From the NCBI GenBank assembly GCA_949316235.1, contig OX438744.1, positions 33,848,778-33,912,777 of the forward strand: DNA of 64,000 bases, read 5' to 3'. Under the pieces are notes generated by a model. The model saw only the letters and a program-made list of their open reading frames with translations, searched no databases and was not told the DNA's origin. The DNA comes from Oegoconia quadripuncta (taxonomy: Eukaryota; Arthropoda; Insecta; Lepidoptera; Autostichidae). Shown piece after piece: positions 36,567 to 48,087 of this stretch; within the stretch, counting starts at the first letter, position 1, and each line of letters opens with the position of its first letter. The translations under genes and the position numbers were made by a program.

Positions 36567-37140
36567 TCTGATGAAGAACCCTCAGCTGGTCTCAGCTGTA
36601 TTAGAGATATGGTAATGCCCCCTTCTGCTATTGGTACATAGAAAAATCGACTGTCATTGCAAAAATCCAGCGTAGTGGGACACATCTTCTAATTTAATCT
36701 AGCCTATAGCATCCCACTGCTGGGCGCATGCTTCCCCTTCTGCTTATAATACGTATATAAATAAAATTAAAGGAAAACTCAGGATATGACTACACTGGCT
36801 TTTATACTTATACTTACAAGTTTACAAGAAGAAATAGTCGAACGATTAACTTTATATCTGACGAAGAACCCTCAGCTGGTCCCAGCTGTATTAGAGATAT
36901 GGTAATGCCCCCTTCTACTATTGGTACATAAAAAAATCGACTGTCCAGCGTAGTGGGACACATCTTCTAATTTAATCTAGCCTATAGCGTCCCACTGCTG
37001 GGCGAATGCCTCCCCTTCTGCTTTTAATACGAATATAAATAAAATTAAAGGAAAACTCTGGATAAGACTAGACAGGCTTTTATACTTATACTTACTTATA
37101 CTTATTACAAGTTTACAAGAAGAAATAGTCAAACGATTAA
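36567..37140 (+). repeat. Tandem duplication, two units of about 290 bp
   Basis: AGAACCCTCAGCTGGT, GGTAATGCCCCCTTCT, TCCCACTGCTGGGCG and GGCTTTTATACTTATACTTA occur in the same order 290 bp apart (36577 and 36867). Unit 2 has a short deletion before CCAGCGTAGTGGGACAC and a duplicated ACTTATACTTA block. Confidence 0.8.
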
Positions 37141-38429
37141 TTTTATTCTACTCGAACATTACACAAATTAAATAAACAAACGAAAATTTGGTCAAAATAT
37201 AATGCATTGCAAAAATATAAGCCAATGCCAGCCAGAACCGCTACGCATTGACGATGGAAAATTGCCACTTGGAAAACGTTGATTCAATAACCAGTCAATT
37301 GTAGGCTTGATAAAGCCACTAACGTATAAAGAATGTTATGTAAACGCCACACAGATTATTCGCTAATAGTTTGCCGTTGAACATTCTTAATAACATAATT
37401 AATAACATTAATAGCGGTTCTGGCGACAGATTGGTGCAATGGTGTCATGGAGCACCTGGTTTTGTACCCCTGTGTACCCTTCAACGGCCAAGTCACACAA
37501 CATTAACTATAATAATAAAGAATTCGCAGTAAGGAACCTTACACTTGGCACGACTTTGTATAGATTTCATTACTTTTTAGAGATAATCAAGCAGCTCCAT
37601 CGAGACTTGGCTAGTTTTTTACAGAATGTTTTTGGTGGGATTTCTATTGACGCGTACCTATTCAATATGTACTCTTGCAATAGGAGTATGACAGGCGAGA
37701 TAAACGTTTTTTTCCTAGGGTACCTACGTAAGTGGGGGTGAATTGCTTTTTATTTTTGTATCCCACCGTGTGGGCCGTGTGGGGTGTGTTTTAAAATATT
37801 GGAGGTTATCTTGAACAGTTCTTCGCTTCAGGAATATGTTGGAGAAATATTAAACTTTAAAGTGCCTTTTTATGTTAGAGTCACGTGTGTCTGCCCCTAC
37901 CAGCTAAACGGTTGTTTTTGAATCGTGAAAACATTCACGGTACTTTATACAAGTACCGTGAATGTATACCTACCTATATAGAGAAGTTAAAAGGAAAACT
38001 ATCTAAGCTAAGTAAATAGTCGAAGAACTCATTTAATTACTTTCCGTTGAAAATTATTTATCAAAAAACAAAAAGCCCCCTTCTAAGGCTGCATATTACT
38101 GGCAGCTACGAAATCCTACACTGCGCGTCGCCCGCCTAAAATCTATCAACAAACTCTATCTTACATGCTTTCAGATTTTTCCATAAATATTTATACAGAA
38201 CCGGTACTACCATCTATCCGTTTCTAATCGTATTTAGTTTTGACCATTTGTTGTTAATGTAACATTTTAGTTTTTGTTCAATATGTAAGATGGCGTTATA
38301 ATCGTAAATTTTCTAGGTACATCGCGATGTTTAGAATTTCGCGGATTAATGGCCCCGGCATAATATGTGTATATCAAAATAAAGTTTTCATCAATACCGG
38401 CTGGTTGACCCGAATAACAGGGATTATTT

Positions 38430-38600
38430 TAATTAATTTGGGGGACTATCAGAGTTAGGTAAGATGTTGGGTAGCTAGTAAGGCGGACATTTAAACCAGT
38501 TTAATTTGGGGTAGGACGGACTAACCACCAACTAAACAGAGTACTAAACATGTACCATGTAATCGAATCCGCGTCCTACGATTTGTAAACCCTGTGTTTT
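38430..38600 (-). repeat. Diverged family A SINE remnant
   Basis: GGGGGACTATCAGAG, GGTAGCTAGTAAGGCGGACA and AATCGAATCCGCGTCC align in order with the family A body and B box, but with many changes. Old insertion. Confidence 0.5.
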
Positions 38601-38609
38601 ATAATCAAA

Positions 38610-39080
38610 AGACTTTTTCATAGGATAAAAATAAAAGCCGACTCCCCAGAGAAGAGTGAGTAAGAAACTCGAGGGTTGTTCTTTTTGAATAAGTTTTGGG
38701 TTAGAATTTGTAATTCGACAAAACAAGGAAAAATTTTATAATTAGACTGAATGTCGCCGAGCGGCCTTTTCTCCATGTTTGCTTATCATCCACAAACTTA
38801 TTATTGTAAAATTTCCGACTATATGAATGACTATTGTCTCTTGATGGTTTTGAATTTATTTAAAGGCATGAGTTGAGTTACTTTGTGTAAACGACTAACA
38901 GCAACCACAAGTTTATATTGCATCTTGTATTTTATGTCACTATTTTTTAAAACGGTCCTACTTACGTGCAATAAGTTTTCGTAACTCGTATATCGCGATG
39001 CTAATGTTAATATTGTTTTTTTTTTTTTATTTATTCTGACCCTCTGGGGCTTCATTGGTAAATCGCCCGAACCGCACATT
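38610..39080 (-). pseudogene. LINE reverse-transcriptase C-terminus, decayed
   Basis: The minus strand reads YTSYENLLHVSRTVLKNSDI, then KLVVAVSRLHKVT and NKFKTIKRQ, aligning with the C-terminal part of Jockey/CR1-type reverse transcriptases. The 3' UTR shares GAAACTCGAGGGTTGTTCTT with 8580-8615. Confidence 0.6.
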
Positions 39081-40168
39081 TCAGCAGAACAAATTCAATT
39101 TATTTCACCGGCGTTTCCCCACAATAGGAATAAGACATTATGAATTTTTGCACTGGTTTTCGCACCCTCGCTTTCTCTCGCAGGGCACTAGCTGAAAATC
39201 AGTGTCTTACCGCTATAGGGGAGGATCTACACTGAGCGATGGCCCATTTGTGGTACAGATACACATACAACTATATTATAAGTTGTAACAGTTGTACTTC
39301 ATTTTTTTTAATTACCTACTATGAAATAAAGCTACATTTCTTAAGAATAACACCAAGCAGAATGATTGTTGCGGTCGAATATTTTTGTATGTGCTTCTGT
39401 AATATGCAAATAAACGCTTTATCTATCTATCTATGAAAATAGCTGAAGTAAACCAGCCTCGCGGATCAAATTTTTTTAATTGCAAACACCACAGAACCAA
39501 AGTACTTACTTAGAGCGCGCGTTTAATACTTTGACAGAACTGAGGCTTTTCGCCAATTTATCCAACGAATTAGAATGGACCCCATTGCAGTCCTTTATTT
39601 AACGTAGGATGCCTAGGAATAAGAGTCCACAAGGTCCAACTCCTCGTTTTTAACTAAAAAGAACTGTACTGGCTACCTGTTTGACATAGGTATAGTGAGA
39701 ACTTTATATATTTGGTTTTTATCTCATTAAAGAGTAGGTAGATTGTTTGATGTAAACCATTCTCAGAGATAGAGTTAGCGTTATTTACGTCATCAAGAGT
39801 TTTCCGACTATCTCGAGAACTCTAATGACCCTACCCTAAAACTGTCGGTATATAAATCTCAAGTAACCATAACTTTAATATCTCAATGATAATACCTAGT
39901 ATATAGATAGTCTTATTTAGGTAGTACGCATTTACAAATGCATCGTTGCACTGTGAAAATAGACCATTGCTCTATTAACACTCATTGTATAAACTGCCGT
40001 CAAGGCTCCTCGTTAGTGTCAATAAATATTGACTAAAGTACGCGTAGGTTTTCACGATAGAACTAGTAAATATAAGACACTATATAATTTACAATACAGT
40101 CAGTATTTCTCCTTTCCGTACCACCTCCAAGCAAGAGAAGTTCAAGCGTCGCAAATATACAACTCTTA

Positions 40169-40483
40169 GGCCCGTATAATAAACTATTCTCAAGATTGAG
40201 AACAGTCTTGTGATCGGTCTCAAGTAAACGTGTTGATTAATAAACCTAACTTGAGACCTGAAAAGCACATGCATACTCAAGCAGTACTCACTTGAGACGT
40301 GCGCGTATTAATAAACGAAACCCAAGATTATCATTCATTCGCCGCTGTGGCGAATGCTTGAGAAGTGATCTCAGCTGAGTAGACTTCAAGATTGGTTTAT
40401 AAATTAGCACGGAGCTTGAGATAGCGTATTTCGGGTGATACAGCCTCAAGACTTGTATTGAGATTGGTTTATTAATACGGGCC
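40169..40483. mobile_element. MITE with GGCCCGTATTA ends, copy 2 (315 bp, inverted)
   Basis: Reverse complement of 30930-31240 with scattered substitutions, with the same TA on both sides. The flank 40486-40615 (CGCTTCGTTCATTTGATGAT on) matches the reversed flank of copy 1. Confidence 0.8.
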
Positions 40484-41097
40484 TAAATCGCTTCGTTCAT
40501 TTGATGATCAAGCAGATTGAATAGGTAATCTGTTTGATTAGCAAAGAAGATCAGGTGATTAGTATATCTTTTTGTAATTTTTATTAATACATACTGTTAC
40601 TAAAGTAGTTGAAATAAGTCGTTCTAACCCATGCATCTACGTTATAATAAATTTTACGTTATAATATAATAAGTTTAGAAAACTAATCAACTGTAATAAA
40701 TATGTGAACACTGGTGTGCGGGCGCCTCTGCTCGCACCTCTTTATGGCGCTATTTCATGGGAAAATCTGCCCTAATCTTATGTTGTTCACGAAATAATAG
40801 AAAGCTGATATGAACGTACACCTACTAGCAATTAAACCAACCACATAGCAATGTTCTTTTTATTATTTTAACAGGCTTTATGTAATACCTAATTTATGAT
40901 TACATTTGTGGATATGAGCTTGATGAATAATACAATAAAAGTTATGGAGATAAAAACATATAAGTATCTTATTTTTTATTGAAATGAATAAAAAATAATT
41001 ATCATTTCGTTACCTTGGCACATATTGGTAGAGTCATGGGAATGAAGGGTTTCACAAATTCTAAACGTAACCGTATACTGTGGAAATGATTACTTAC

Positions 41098-41392
41098 TAA
41101 GCTCGTGGCTCAGCGGTTAACACGCTGTCTCGCAATTTGGGAGATCCCGGTCCGATTTCCAGGCACTCCATGTACCAAAGAATATTTAAATTTAATTTAA
41201 TTACTTATGTGCATTTATTTGACTGCTCTTTAAACGGTGAAGGAAAACATCGTGCGAAACTAGCATGCCTGTGAAATAAAAATTTAAAGGCATGTGAAGT
41301 TCCCTACCCGCATTGGGCCAGCGTGGTAGACCATGGCCCATACAACTCCCTCATTATACGAGGGAATGCCATATTCCTGCAGAAGGATGGAT
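41098..41392 (+). mobile_element. tRNA-type SINE, family C, copy 2
   Basis: Head AAGCTCGTGGCTCAGCGGTT (A box) and GGTCCGATTTCC (B box); body CTTTAAACGGTGAAGGAAAA and GTGAAGTTCCC; same unit as 19022-19322 in the opposite orientation. Confidence 0.75.
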
Positions 41393-42788
41393 GATGAATG
41401 TTATAGAAGACAAGACTAGGTAGGTACGTACAATATTTTTGGGGAGGGCTATGTGATTCACTTATGCAATGTGTTAGGACTCTTCACCTCATGTTAAGTG
41501 AAGATAAGTCTTATTGGAGTACAGCTGTATTTTGATAAGATGGTGGCCCGACTGACTGGTGTGGGCCACTTCTTCGAAATCAACTGTATGTTTGTAACTT
41601 GTATGTTTATGGTAAATGTTTGAATAATGAATACGGACCTATCCCAAGTCATGGATGTTATAAATATTTGTTTTTTTTACGATTGACTGGATTCGCGTTT
41701 AACCACAATCTCACATGATGGAAAGTGACGATGTGGTCGAAGATGAAGCACGCGATCCCGGTAAATGCCTATTCACTCTGTTCTTGAAGATCCCAAGGTT
41801 GTAGGATTCAGGAAAGACTGACGCCGGAAGGGAGTTCCATACCTTGGCTGTTCGGATGATGTATGAAGAATCGAACTTCTTAGTGCCAGTTTCGGTATAC
41901 TAACTATATACGGGAGAAATCCCCCCACGGCGACGGTGGAATAAGATTATGTAATTCCAACGCACACTTCCCGAAATGAAAAAATGAAAAACTGAGAGAC
42001 AGGCGACTTTGTTACGCTTGTGAACATTGTTTATCCGTTATTTAGCAACCATAAGGCTTGTTACATGTAAATGTCTGAAATATTTATTATTTAATTATAT
42101 TGTATCTTCCATATTTCACGGGCGTTGTAGGGCGTGCAGCGGGACATGCGTAGAGGATAACCGCCGCACCGGGACATTGGGACCAATCGCGCTATTTTAC
42201 AACGGTTTTACCTTAACGGAACGTTTTTGGTTTACCTTTAGTTTCCTGAACTAAAAAATGGTATGGTAAAAAGTAAAACCAAACCCAAAATGTTTAGAGC
42301 TAACCACAAGTATTAAGAAAAAACTAGTTTAATTTTCGTTCAAATGATTAGCGCGATACGACATGTGCTTAACGTAACGTTTTTAGTTATGGTTTAGGTT
42401 TGGTATTATCGTTCAAACTTAGCGCGATCGACCAGGGGGTGCATCTAGGGGGATGCATCAATAGAATACACTCACAGACAAGTCCCGTCAGTTGCCAGAA
42501 CAGACAAGTTAATACAACAATGCCAAGCTATTGTACTGAGGTATTAACGGGTCGGTAAAACTTGTCTATTATTGAGACTTCAGACGTCTTTAATCAATCT
42601 CAGAATACTCCCCATAAAAAGCTGACGAAAGACAGCAAGGGAACAAGACCAGTGTGATCGACTAAGGTTGTAGAGACACTGACGGCTGAAGATGTCCTAC
42701 GTGAATGTATTGCTACCTTGGACCCCGGATTAATTAACGAAAGAATTAAGGTGTGTAAGTAATTCCTCCGTTAGAGAAATTTGTAGTA

Positions 42789-43268
42789 TTAGGGTCTTAC
42801 CTATGAAATTGGCGTTTTGTATGAAGAATTTCATTAAGACTGTTTTCTCCATACAAACATTTTTGATTTTTTTTTTTGGGAACGGCAAATCCAAATTTAG
42901 CTAAACTTTGTGTGTATTATCGGATAACATTAAGTTAAGTATAGGCAGCGTTAATTTTTAAAAGTAATCGCTTTATAAAAGTTTCAGCGAATCTAAGAAA
43001 TGATTATCCCCTTTTTCTTATTTTTTTGTATGCTCCTTATTGTTGTACAATAAAGAATATTTTGTTTGCTTGATTATGGGAAGCACATGAAAAGAGCTAT
43101 GTTCAAATTTTTTTATTATGTGATTTAGCCCAGAAGTTAAAAAATATTTAATGTGAATCTTTTAAATAATATTCCATATTCCAAATAAAAAACCAATTTG
43201 GATCGCAGGAATTGGGTACATATGATTACCGAAGAAAAAAAACTCCAATTTCATAGATAAATACCCAA
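42789..43268. mobile_element. Mariner-derived MITE (480 bp)
   Basis: The left end TTAGGGTCTTACCTATGAAA, continuing TTGGCGTTTTGTATGAA, and right end (reverse) TTGGGTATTTATCTATGAAA are inverted repeats, with TA on both sides (42787-42788, 43269-43270). They match the mariner ends at 54182/55573 (TTTACCTATGAAATTGCCGT). No transposase remains. Confidence 0.8.
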
Positions 43269-43789
43269 TATAATAAAGGAGATTAGGATTGAAATAATCC
43301 AAAATCAATGTTATTTCAAGCATGAATTTGGAACACCCAAACGTTTAGGATATTTTTGACCACTCCGTTTGGAACAAGGGTCGTGACGTTGTGTGTATAA
43401 ATATGTCGACCATTGAATTATTTAGCCATGGTACCTACCTACATCACTTTAATACATTGCAAAGTTTTACAGAGACGATAGGAATTATTGCCAGCGCCAT
43501 ACAAAGAAAATCAAACAAGAGTGGACTAAAGTAAATATAGTTGGACTTACAATGCTCTACCTCCAAATCGAGTACTAAACATGTACCTACTTACATCGAA
43601 AGCCGGGATTCGATCCCCCGATCTCCATATTGTAAGCCGTTGATATAATACACAAGACGGTTAATAATGTTTTTGTTTACTCATATAAACATCGTATGTC
43701 GGTAGGTACGTTTATTGTGTAACAATCCGACAATAGCTGATAACACAGATAACATATAACCCCAGCATTCTGACAGTCTGATTGCAAAT

Positions 43790-43859
43790 TGCAAGTTCCT
43801 CAGTCCGTCCTCAGTTGTCAGACACGGCACGCGAAACTGCCTATTTTTAGTTCAACTAC
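43790..43859 (+). other. Possible non-coding first exon / promoter of the PYCR gene
   Basis: The PYCR start codon lies 18 nt after a splice acceptor, so transcription must begin upstream. At 43790-43859 there are TCAGT-type initiator motifs, followed by a strong donor (AACTAC|GTAAGT) at 43859/43860. Splicing from here to 48071 would remove a 4.2-kb intron. Between the two sites lie only repeats. The link to PYCR is inference from position, strand and donor strength. Confidence 0.3.
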
Positions 43860-44224
43860 GTAAGTTTGCATTTATATATTTTCGCAAGTGTTTGCTTTTT
43901 ATTATTTTGTAATTGTGGTGAAAAGCTGGTAACTACGCGTAATCTTCATCATCAGCTCGTAAGATAGAAGTACGCCTTCTCTCACAATGCGAATTATACT
44001 AAGTTACAAGTTAGAAATGAATTTATTCGTAAAATTTTCATACCTTGTTACATTTGGTATCGACTTTTTGGCACAGCACGATTCCTATTAATATTTGTTG
44101 GCATTTATAACTGATATATTTATTATATTAGTATCATATCAATCATATATTTCATTAGTATTATATTAATACCATCAACTCGCTGCATATTGGCATTGAT
44201 CTTAGGCTTAGGGCTAAAGTTAAA

Positions 44225-44475
44225 AACATCGTTGTGTCCACAGTCAGCAGATCAGTCTTTTGTGCACCAGAATTGAGGGTCGTCTTTACAGACACTTTTC
44301 ATTGAACGACCTTATCCCTGACTCCCATACTTCTGCCACAGTGCCGTCAACAGTCGAACCATCGGTCATGACGGCATCTGATGGAAAGGATCTGTGATGC
44401 CCTGGCGACCTGACCGCACACTGGCTTGGGACGCCACATGCGTGGGAACTTTGGCCCAATCTTCTGTCGATCACA
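44225..44475 (+). pseudogene. Retroelement-associated coding fragment, decayed
   Basis: A plus-strand frame contains MPWRPDRTLAWDATCVGTLA at about 44397-44456, preceded by LNDLIPDSHTSATVP-like sequence with a stop between. WDATCVDTLA-type segments recur in proteins annotated as transposon remnants in many animals. I assign it only by that motif. Confidence 0.4.
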
Positions 44476-44958
44476 TTATTATGTAATTATAGTATCTCGC
44501 GGGTTTTCTATATTTTCAATAACTCGTTTCAACAGAAAATCGAATAGATCAACATCACGATAAAAAATGTGCTGTATTTTTATGGTCAACAATGATAGTC
44601 CTATGTTCAGGAATGGACTTCCTGTGGTTATTTTATGATCATGATGCTGAATCGATAGAGTCAGTAATGGATCTAACCTATTAATTGATAAACATTATGT
44701 GTTAGAAAATACCATAACGTCGCTGTAAATATCTCTAATTAGATTTCTAATGGAAGTTATCAAAACCACCCAAGTGCCTGTCGGGCTCCGCGCAGTGTAG
44801 GGTTCCTTGCGCCCGCACAATATGCGGACTTAGAAGGGCCTTTTTGTTGTTTGACAGATAATTTCCGACGGAAGGTACATTTTATAAGTTTTTCGACTAT
44901 TAGGTACTCATTAACTTGTAAAACCTAGGTAGGTAGGTGTAGGTAGGTAGGTAGTAGG

Positions 44959-45014
44959 TATAATGAAGTTAAAAGGAAGATAGGTAGGTACCTATCTTCC
45001 TTTTTACTTCATTA
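44959..45014. repeat. 25-bp-stem hairpin
   Basis: ATAATGAAGTTAAAAGGAAG and its reverse complement (one mismatch) close on a GGTAGGTACC centre. It sits at the end of a (GTAG) repeat at 44926-44960. Possibly the collapsed remains of a MITE. Confidence 0.6.
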
Positions 45015-45171
45015 TATATATATAAAAAAAATGTTTATTTCGTTTTTCTCAATACTATAACTCGATCCAGGGTTGAGACCTCCTAGTAAGTATACTTGAT
45101 ACTATTATGAAGATTATATGATATTACTGATGAGAAAAGGAACCAAAACCAACCGTTTAGTTTATGCTAAC

Positions 45172-45440
45172 CTGTAATATTTTTGAAAGAAACACGATAC
45201 ATCGTGTTTCTTTCAACAACATTATTCAATGTCTCCTTCTCCTCTCGTACGAAAGTCTACTAACAGGGCTTGTCGGTACTCCCTACCGTGACGAAGGTCT
45301 TCACCAACACGACCACGTTGTCCACCTCTCTCGGTGTTAGCGTAGTTCGCGCTGTCATGGCGTTCTCGCTCGAGGTCCGCACGCTACTCTTTCGTCATTT
45401 CTGGAACGATACATCGTGTTTCTTTCAAAAATATTACAGG
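45172..45440. mobile_element. Inverted-repeat element with GC-rich core
   Basis: CCTGTAATATTTTTGAAAGA, continuing AACACGAT (45172-45199), is repeated inverted at 45413-45440 with one difference. The left repeat also runs into a self-palindrome (ACACGATACATCGTGT). The core 45235-45395 is GC-rich; its minus strand is open for 56 codons apart from one TAG near the start (RADLERERHDSANYANTERG, then GREYRQALLVDFRTRGEGD). Function unknown. Confidence 0.5.
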
Positions 45441-45479
45441 TAATAATATAATTCAGGTAATATAATACAGGTAAAAATA

Positions 45480-45710
45480 ATAAAAAAGAAAATTCATCTC
45501 TACTTTACGTGTACGAGAGGTACCCCAAAAAAGTATATTTCAAGATTTTATTTTACCACTTTGTTGACGTGATTAATATATATACCCATGCCAAATTAAA
45601 GCTTTCTAGTGCTGAGACCCTCCGAGGTAAACCTCGGAGAAACGGACAGAAACGGACATGGCGAAACTTCCTTCAAAGGCGAAGGGTACCTTCGCGACTC
45701 TAAAAATATG
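45480..45710 (+). repeat. Interspersed repeat, uninterrupted copy
   Basis: Same family as 32195-32475 without the 67-bp insertion (GACGTGATTAATATATATAC reads straight through). It serves as the empty-site reference for that nested event. Confidence 0.6.
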
Positions 45711-45789
45711 TGACTAAATAACATTATACTGACAGTTATATCTGCAATTTGTAGGTTTCCACTCCTATCGGTCATAAATATTATGTATA

Positions 45790-46785
45790 CAGGGCGTCCC
45801 AAAGTTATGGGACATGAAGGGGAAGTACCTTAAATATCGTAGATAGTGAATTTTGCTCAAAGAAGACTTTATGTTATTTTTAAAAGTTAGTAATTCTGCA
45901 TTCATAGATTTTCTAAAAATTACTTGCTTCGGCTGGGAATCGAACCGACTTAAATGTGAAAAAAAAAACACCCTACTTTTATGATGCCAATCGAAAGAAT
46001 AGCTAAAAAATAATAACTCTGCCTAAGTAACATAGTATTTTAAAAGAAAGGAACAACGGAATAAGATAAGAAACCATTCCGCGGCGGAGCAAGAAAACTT
46101 AATTTTCCAACAAGATGGAGCTCCGGCTCATAATAGTCGGAGAGCAGCAGATTTTCTAAATGAATGTTTTCCTACATGGATTGGTACAAATGGACCGATT
46201 AGATGGCCGGCCAGATCCCCGGACCTCACACCATTAGATTTCTTCTTTTGGGGATACGTGAAAGATATGCTATACAAAAAGCGATACGAGAACGTAGGCG
46301 AGTTGCAAACAGAATTGTGCCATATCACATCGAGTGTTCACCATAAAATGATTAGAAAATCAACAGGCAGCGGGCTCATTAAAAGATTGGCGATTTGCGT
46401 AAGACAAGAGGGATCACATTTTGAGCATTTAATTAATTAATTTACAAAAAAATACCTACTTAATTGACTACGGCAGTTTCATGTATGTTTTTTATTTGAT
46501 TAAAATGATTAATTTCACGTTGTTCCTTTCTTTTAAAATACTATGTTACTTAGGCAGAGTTATTATTTTTTAGCTATTCTTTCTATTGGCATCATAAAAG
46601 TAGGGTGTTTTTTTTTCACATTTAAGTCGGTTCGATTCCCAGCCGAAGCAAGTAATTTTTAGAAAATCTATGAATGCAGAATTACTAACTTTTAAAAATA
46701 ACATAAAGTCTTCTTTGAGCAAAATTCACTATCTACGATATTTAAGGTACTTCCCCTTCATGTCCCATAACTTTGGGACGCCCTG
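45790..46785 (+). mobile_element. Internally deleted Tc1/mariner-type transposon with ~265-bp inverted repeats
   Basis: The left end CAGGGCGTCCCAAAGTTATG and the right end are perfect inverted repeats that stay nearly identical for about 265 bp (45790-46055 and 46522-46785). TA flanks both ends (45788-45789, 46786-46787). The inside keeps only the C-terminal part of the transposase (46080-46440). The same terminal repeat forms the right end of the element at 1-1217, which encodes the N-terminal half. Confidence 0.85.
46080..46440 (+). pseudogene. Transposase C-terminal part (IS630/Tc1/mariner superfamily)
   Basis: The plus strand reads FQQDGAPAHNSRRAADFLNE, then WIGTNGPIRWPARSPDLTPL, DFFFWGYVKDMLYKKRYENV and LAICVRQEGSHFEHLIN before TAA at 46440. 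QQDGAPAH holds the second catalytic Asp and RSPDLTPLDFFFWG the third acidic region. No N-terminal HTH or first Asp remains, so it is non-functional. It ends 82 bp before the right inverted repeat. Confidence 0.8.
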
Positions 46786-46933
46786 TATACCAATTCATAC
46801 CACATAATCATGGCAATTGATATGATGATAAATATTAGATAAGAATAAACTAAGAATACAATTCATTCAAATTAAGAAGCAGATAATACCTAAATGTCCT
46901 TATTAAAAACGTTTTAGCTCGTATTCGAAACCT

Positions 46934-47110
46934 TTTTTTTTTGTCGAGGGGAAACGCATTTAGATACGCGTTCAACCCGCCGCCGACGAGGATCAGCGGC
47001 GGGGATATGTGGGACTCCCCGCTCCAGGTCGGAGCGGTACTACCCACTAAAACCCCCCGGCGACCTTCCTCGGCAGCAGGGAGGACCTGGGAACGCATTT
47101 AAGCGGCGGG
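46934..47110 (-). mobile_element. R1-like LINE 3' tail, 5'-truncated insertion with 17-bp target duplication
   Basis: The minus strand encodes GVLVGSTAPTWSGESHISPP and ILVGGGLNAY near its end, then a poly(A) (T-run at 46933-46942 on plus). GC-rich unlike its flanks. GCTCGTATTCGAAACCT flanks it at 46917-46933 and 47111-47127. R1-like is my best guess from the typical lepidopteran tail. Confidence 0.75.
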
Positions 47111-47136
47111 GCTCGTATTCGAAACCTAGCAGTATA

Positions 47137-47499
47137 CAGGGTGAATTTGAATTCGTTTAATTGATTACGAAAAACTTTTCCCAAGAAACAAGAGTCGAAT
47201 TCGATCAAAAAATTATCGAGTACCCATACAAAGTAAAACATTCTGAAACCACCTTTAGTATGGAACTACAACAATTGTCGCCTGGTGACTCCACTCCTGA
47301 TTACGAACAACTTTCCACTAGGAACCATAGCCGAATTCAGCTGTTGGACTTCCATACTGAAGGTGGTTACAGGATGCTATTTTATATGAGTAATCGAATT
47401 TTTTTTGATCGAATTCGGCTATGGTTCCTTGGGGAAAGTTGTTCGTAATCAGGAGTGGAGTCACCAGTAAACGAATTACACGAATTAAATTTCACGCTG
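47137..47499. mobile_element. MITE with CAGGGTGAATTTGAAT ends, copy 2 (363 bp)
   Basis: Same ends and interior as 31673-32070 with deletions; TA on both sides (47135-47136, 47500-47501). The right terminus has changed to CACGCTG. Confidence 0.75.
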
Positions 47500-47689
47500 T
47501 ATATTTAGAAAGAAAGATAGAAAGAAAAATTTCACACAGTCGAGACACATACAAAAAGTAACAGAACAGTTATTTTCCAGAATTCACGATAATAAAAGTG
47601 GGCATTTTTATCAATAATTTGAATTTCTCGATTTTTTTTTATGCTTGACCTCAATTACCGTATTAAAAGCAATTTAGGTATTATTTATA

Positions 47690-47960
47690 TAATTGTTAGC
47701 ATTGTCTGGCGCGCAGTCCTTGTATGGGTGGCTAGTGTCATTTTAACACGAATGTTTCCGTGCTTCGCAGGTTAAATAGGCAGTCGTTAAGCTAAGTCGG
47801 TGGCGTAGGCGGCTTAAAACATTGACTGTCAGATGGCCACTATAGTTTGATACAAATCCACTATTCCAAACTGGGCCCTCGTGGTGCCTCTTCCACCATA
47901 GCTCATGCCTTCTCCCAGTGAGAGGAGGTTGTGCCCCAACAATGGGGACGTGAAAGGCTA
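47690..47960 (+). mobile_element. 5S-derived SINE, second copy
   Basis: The head is 5'-trimmed (AGCATTGTCTGGCGCG, CAGTCCTTGTATGGGTG). The body GTCGTTAAGCTAAGTCGGTGG and tail TTGTGCCCCAACAATGGGGAC match the copy at 4577-4890 base for base over long stretches. It lies just upstream of the first coding exon of PYCR, within its presumed first intron. Confidence 0.7.
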
Positions 47961-48087
47961 TTGGTCCTATAATCGTCATTTTAAGTGCTGTATCTGAAGC
48001 AGGAAACCTCATAAATTTATCTGTACTGTCCACTATAAGATTTTATTTGATACCTACTTCTTAATTTCAGTATCACTGACAGAAGCC

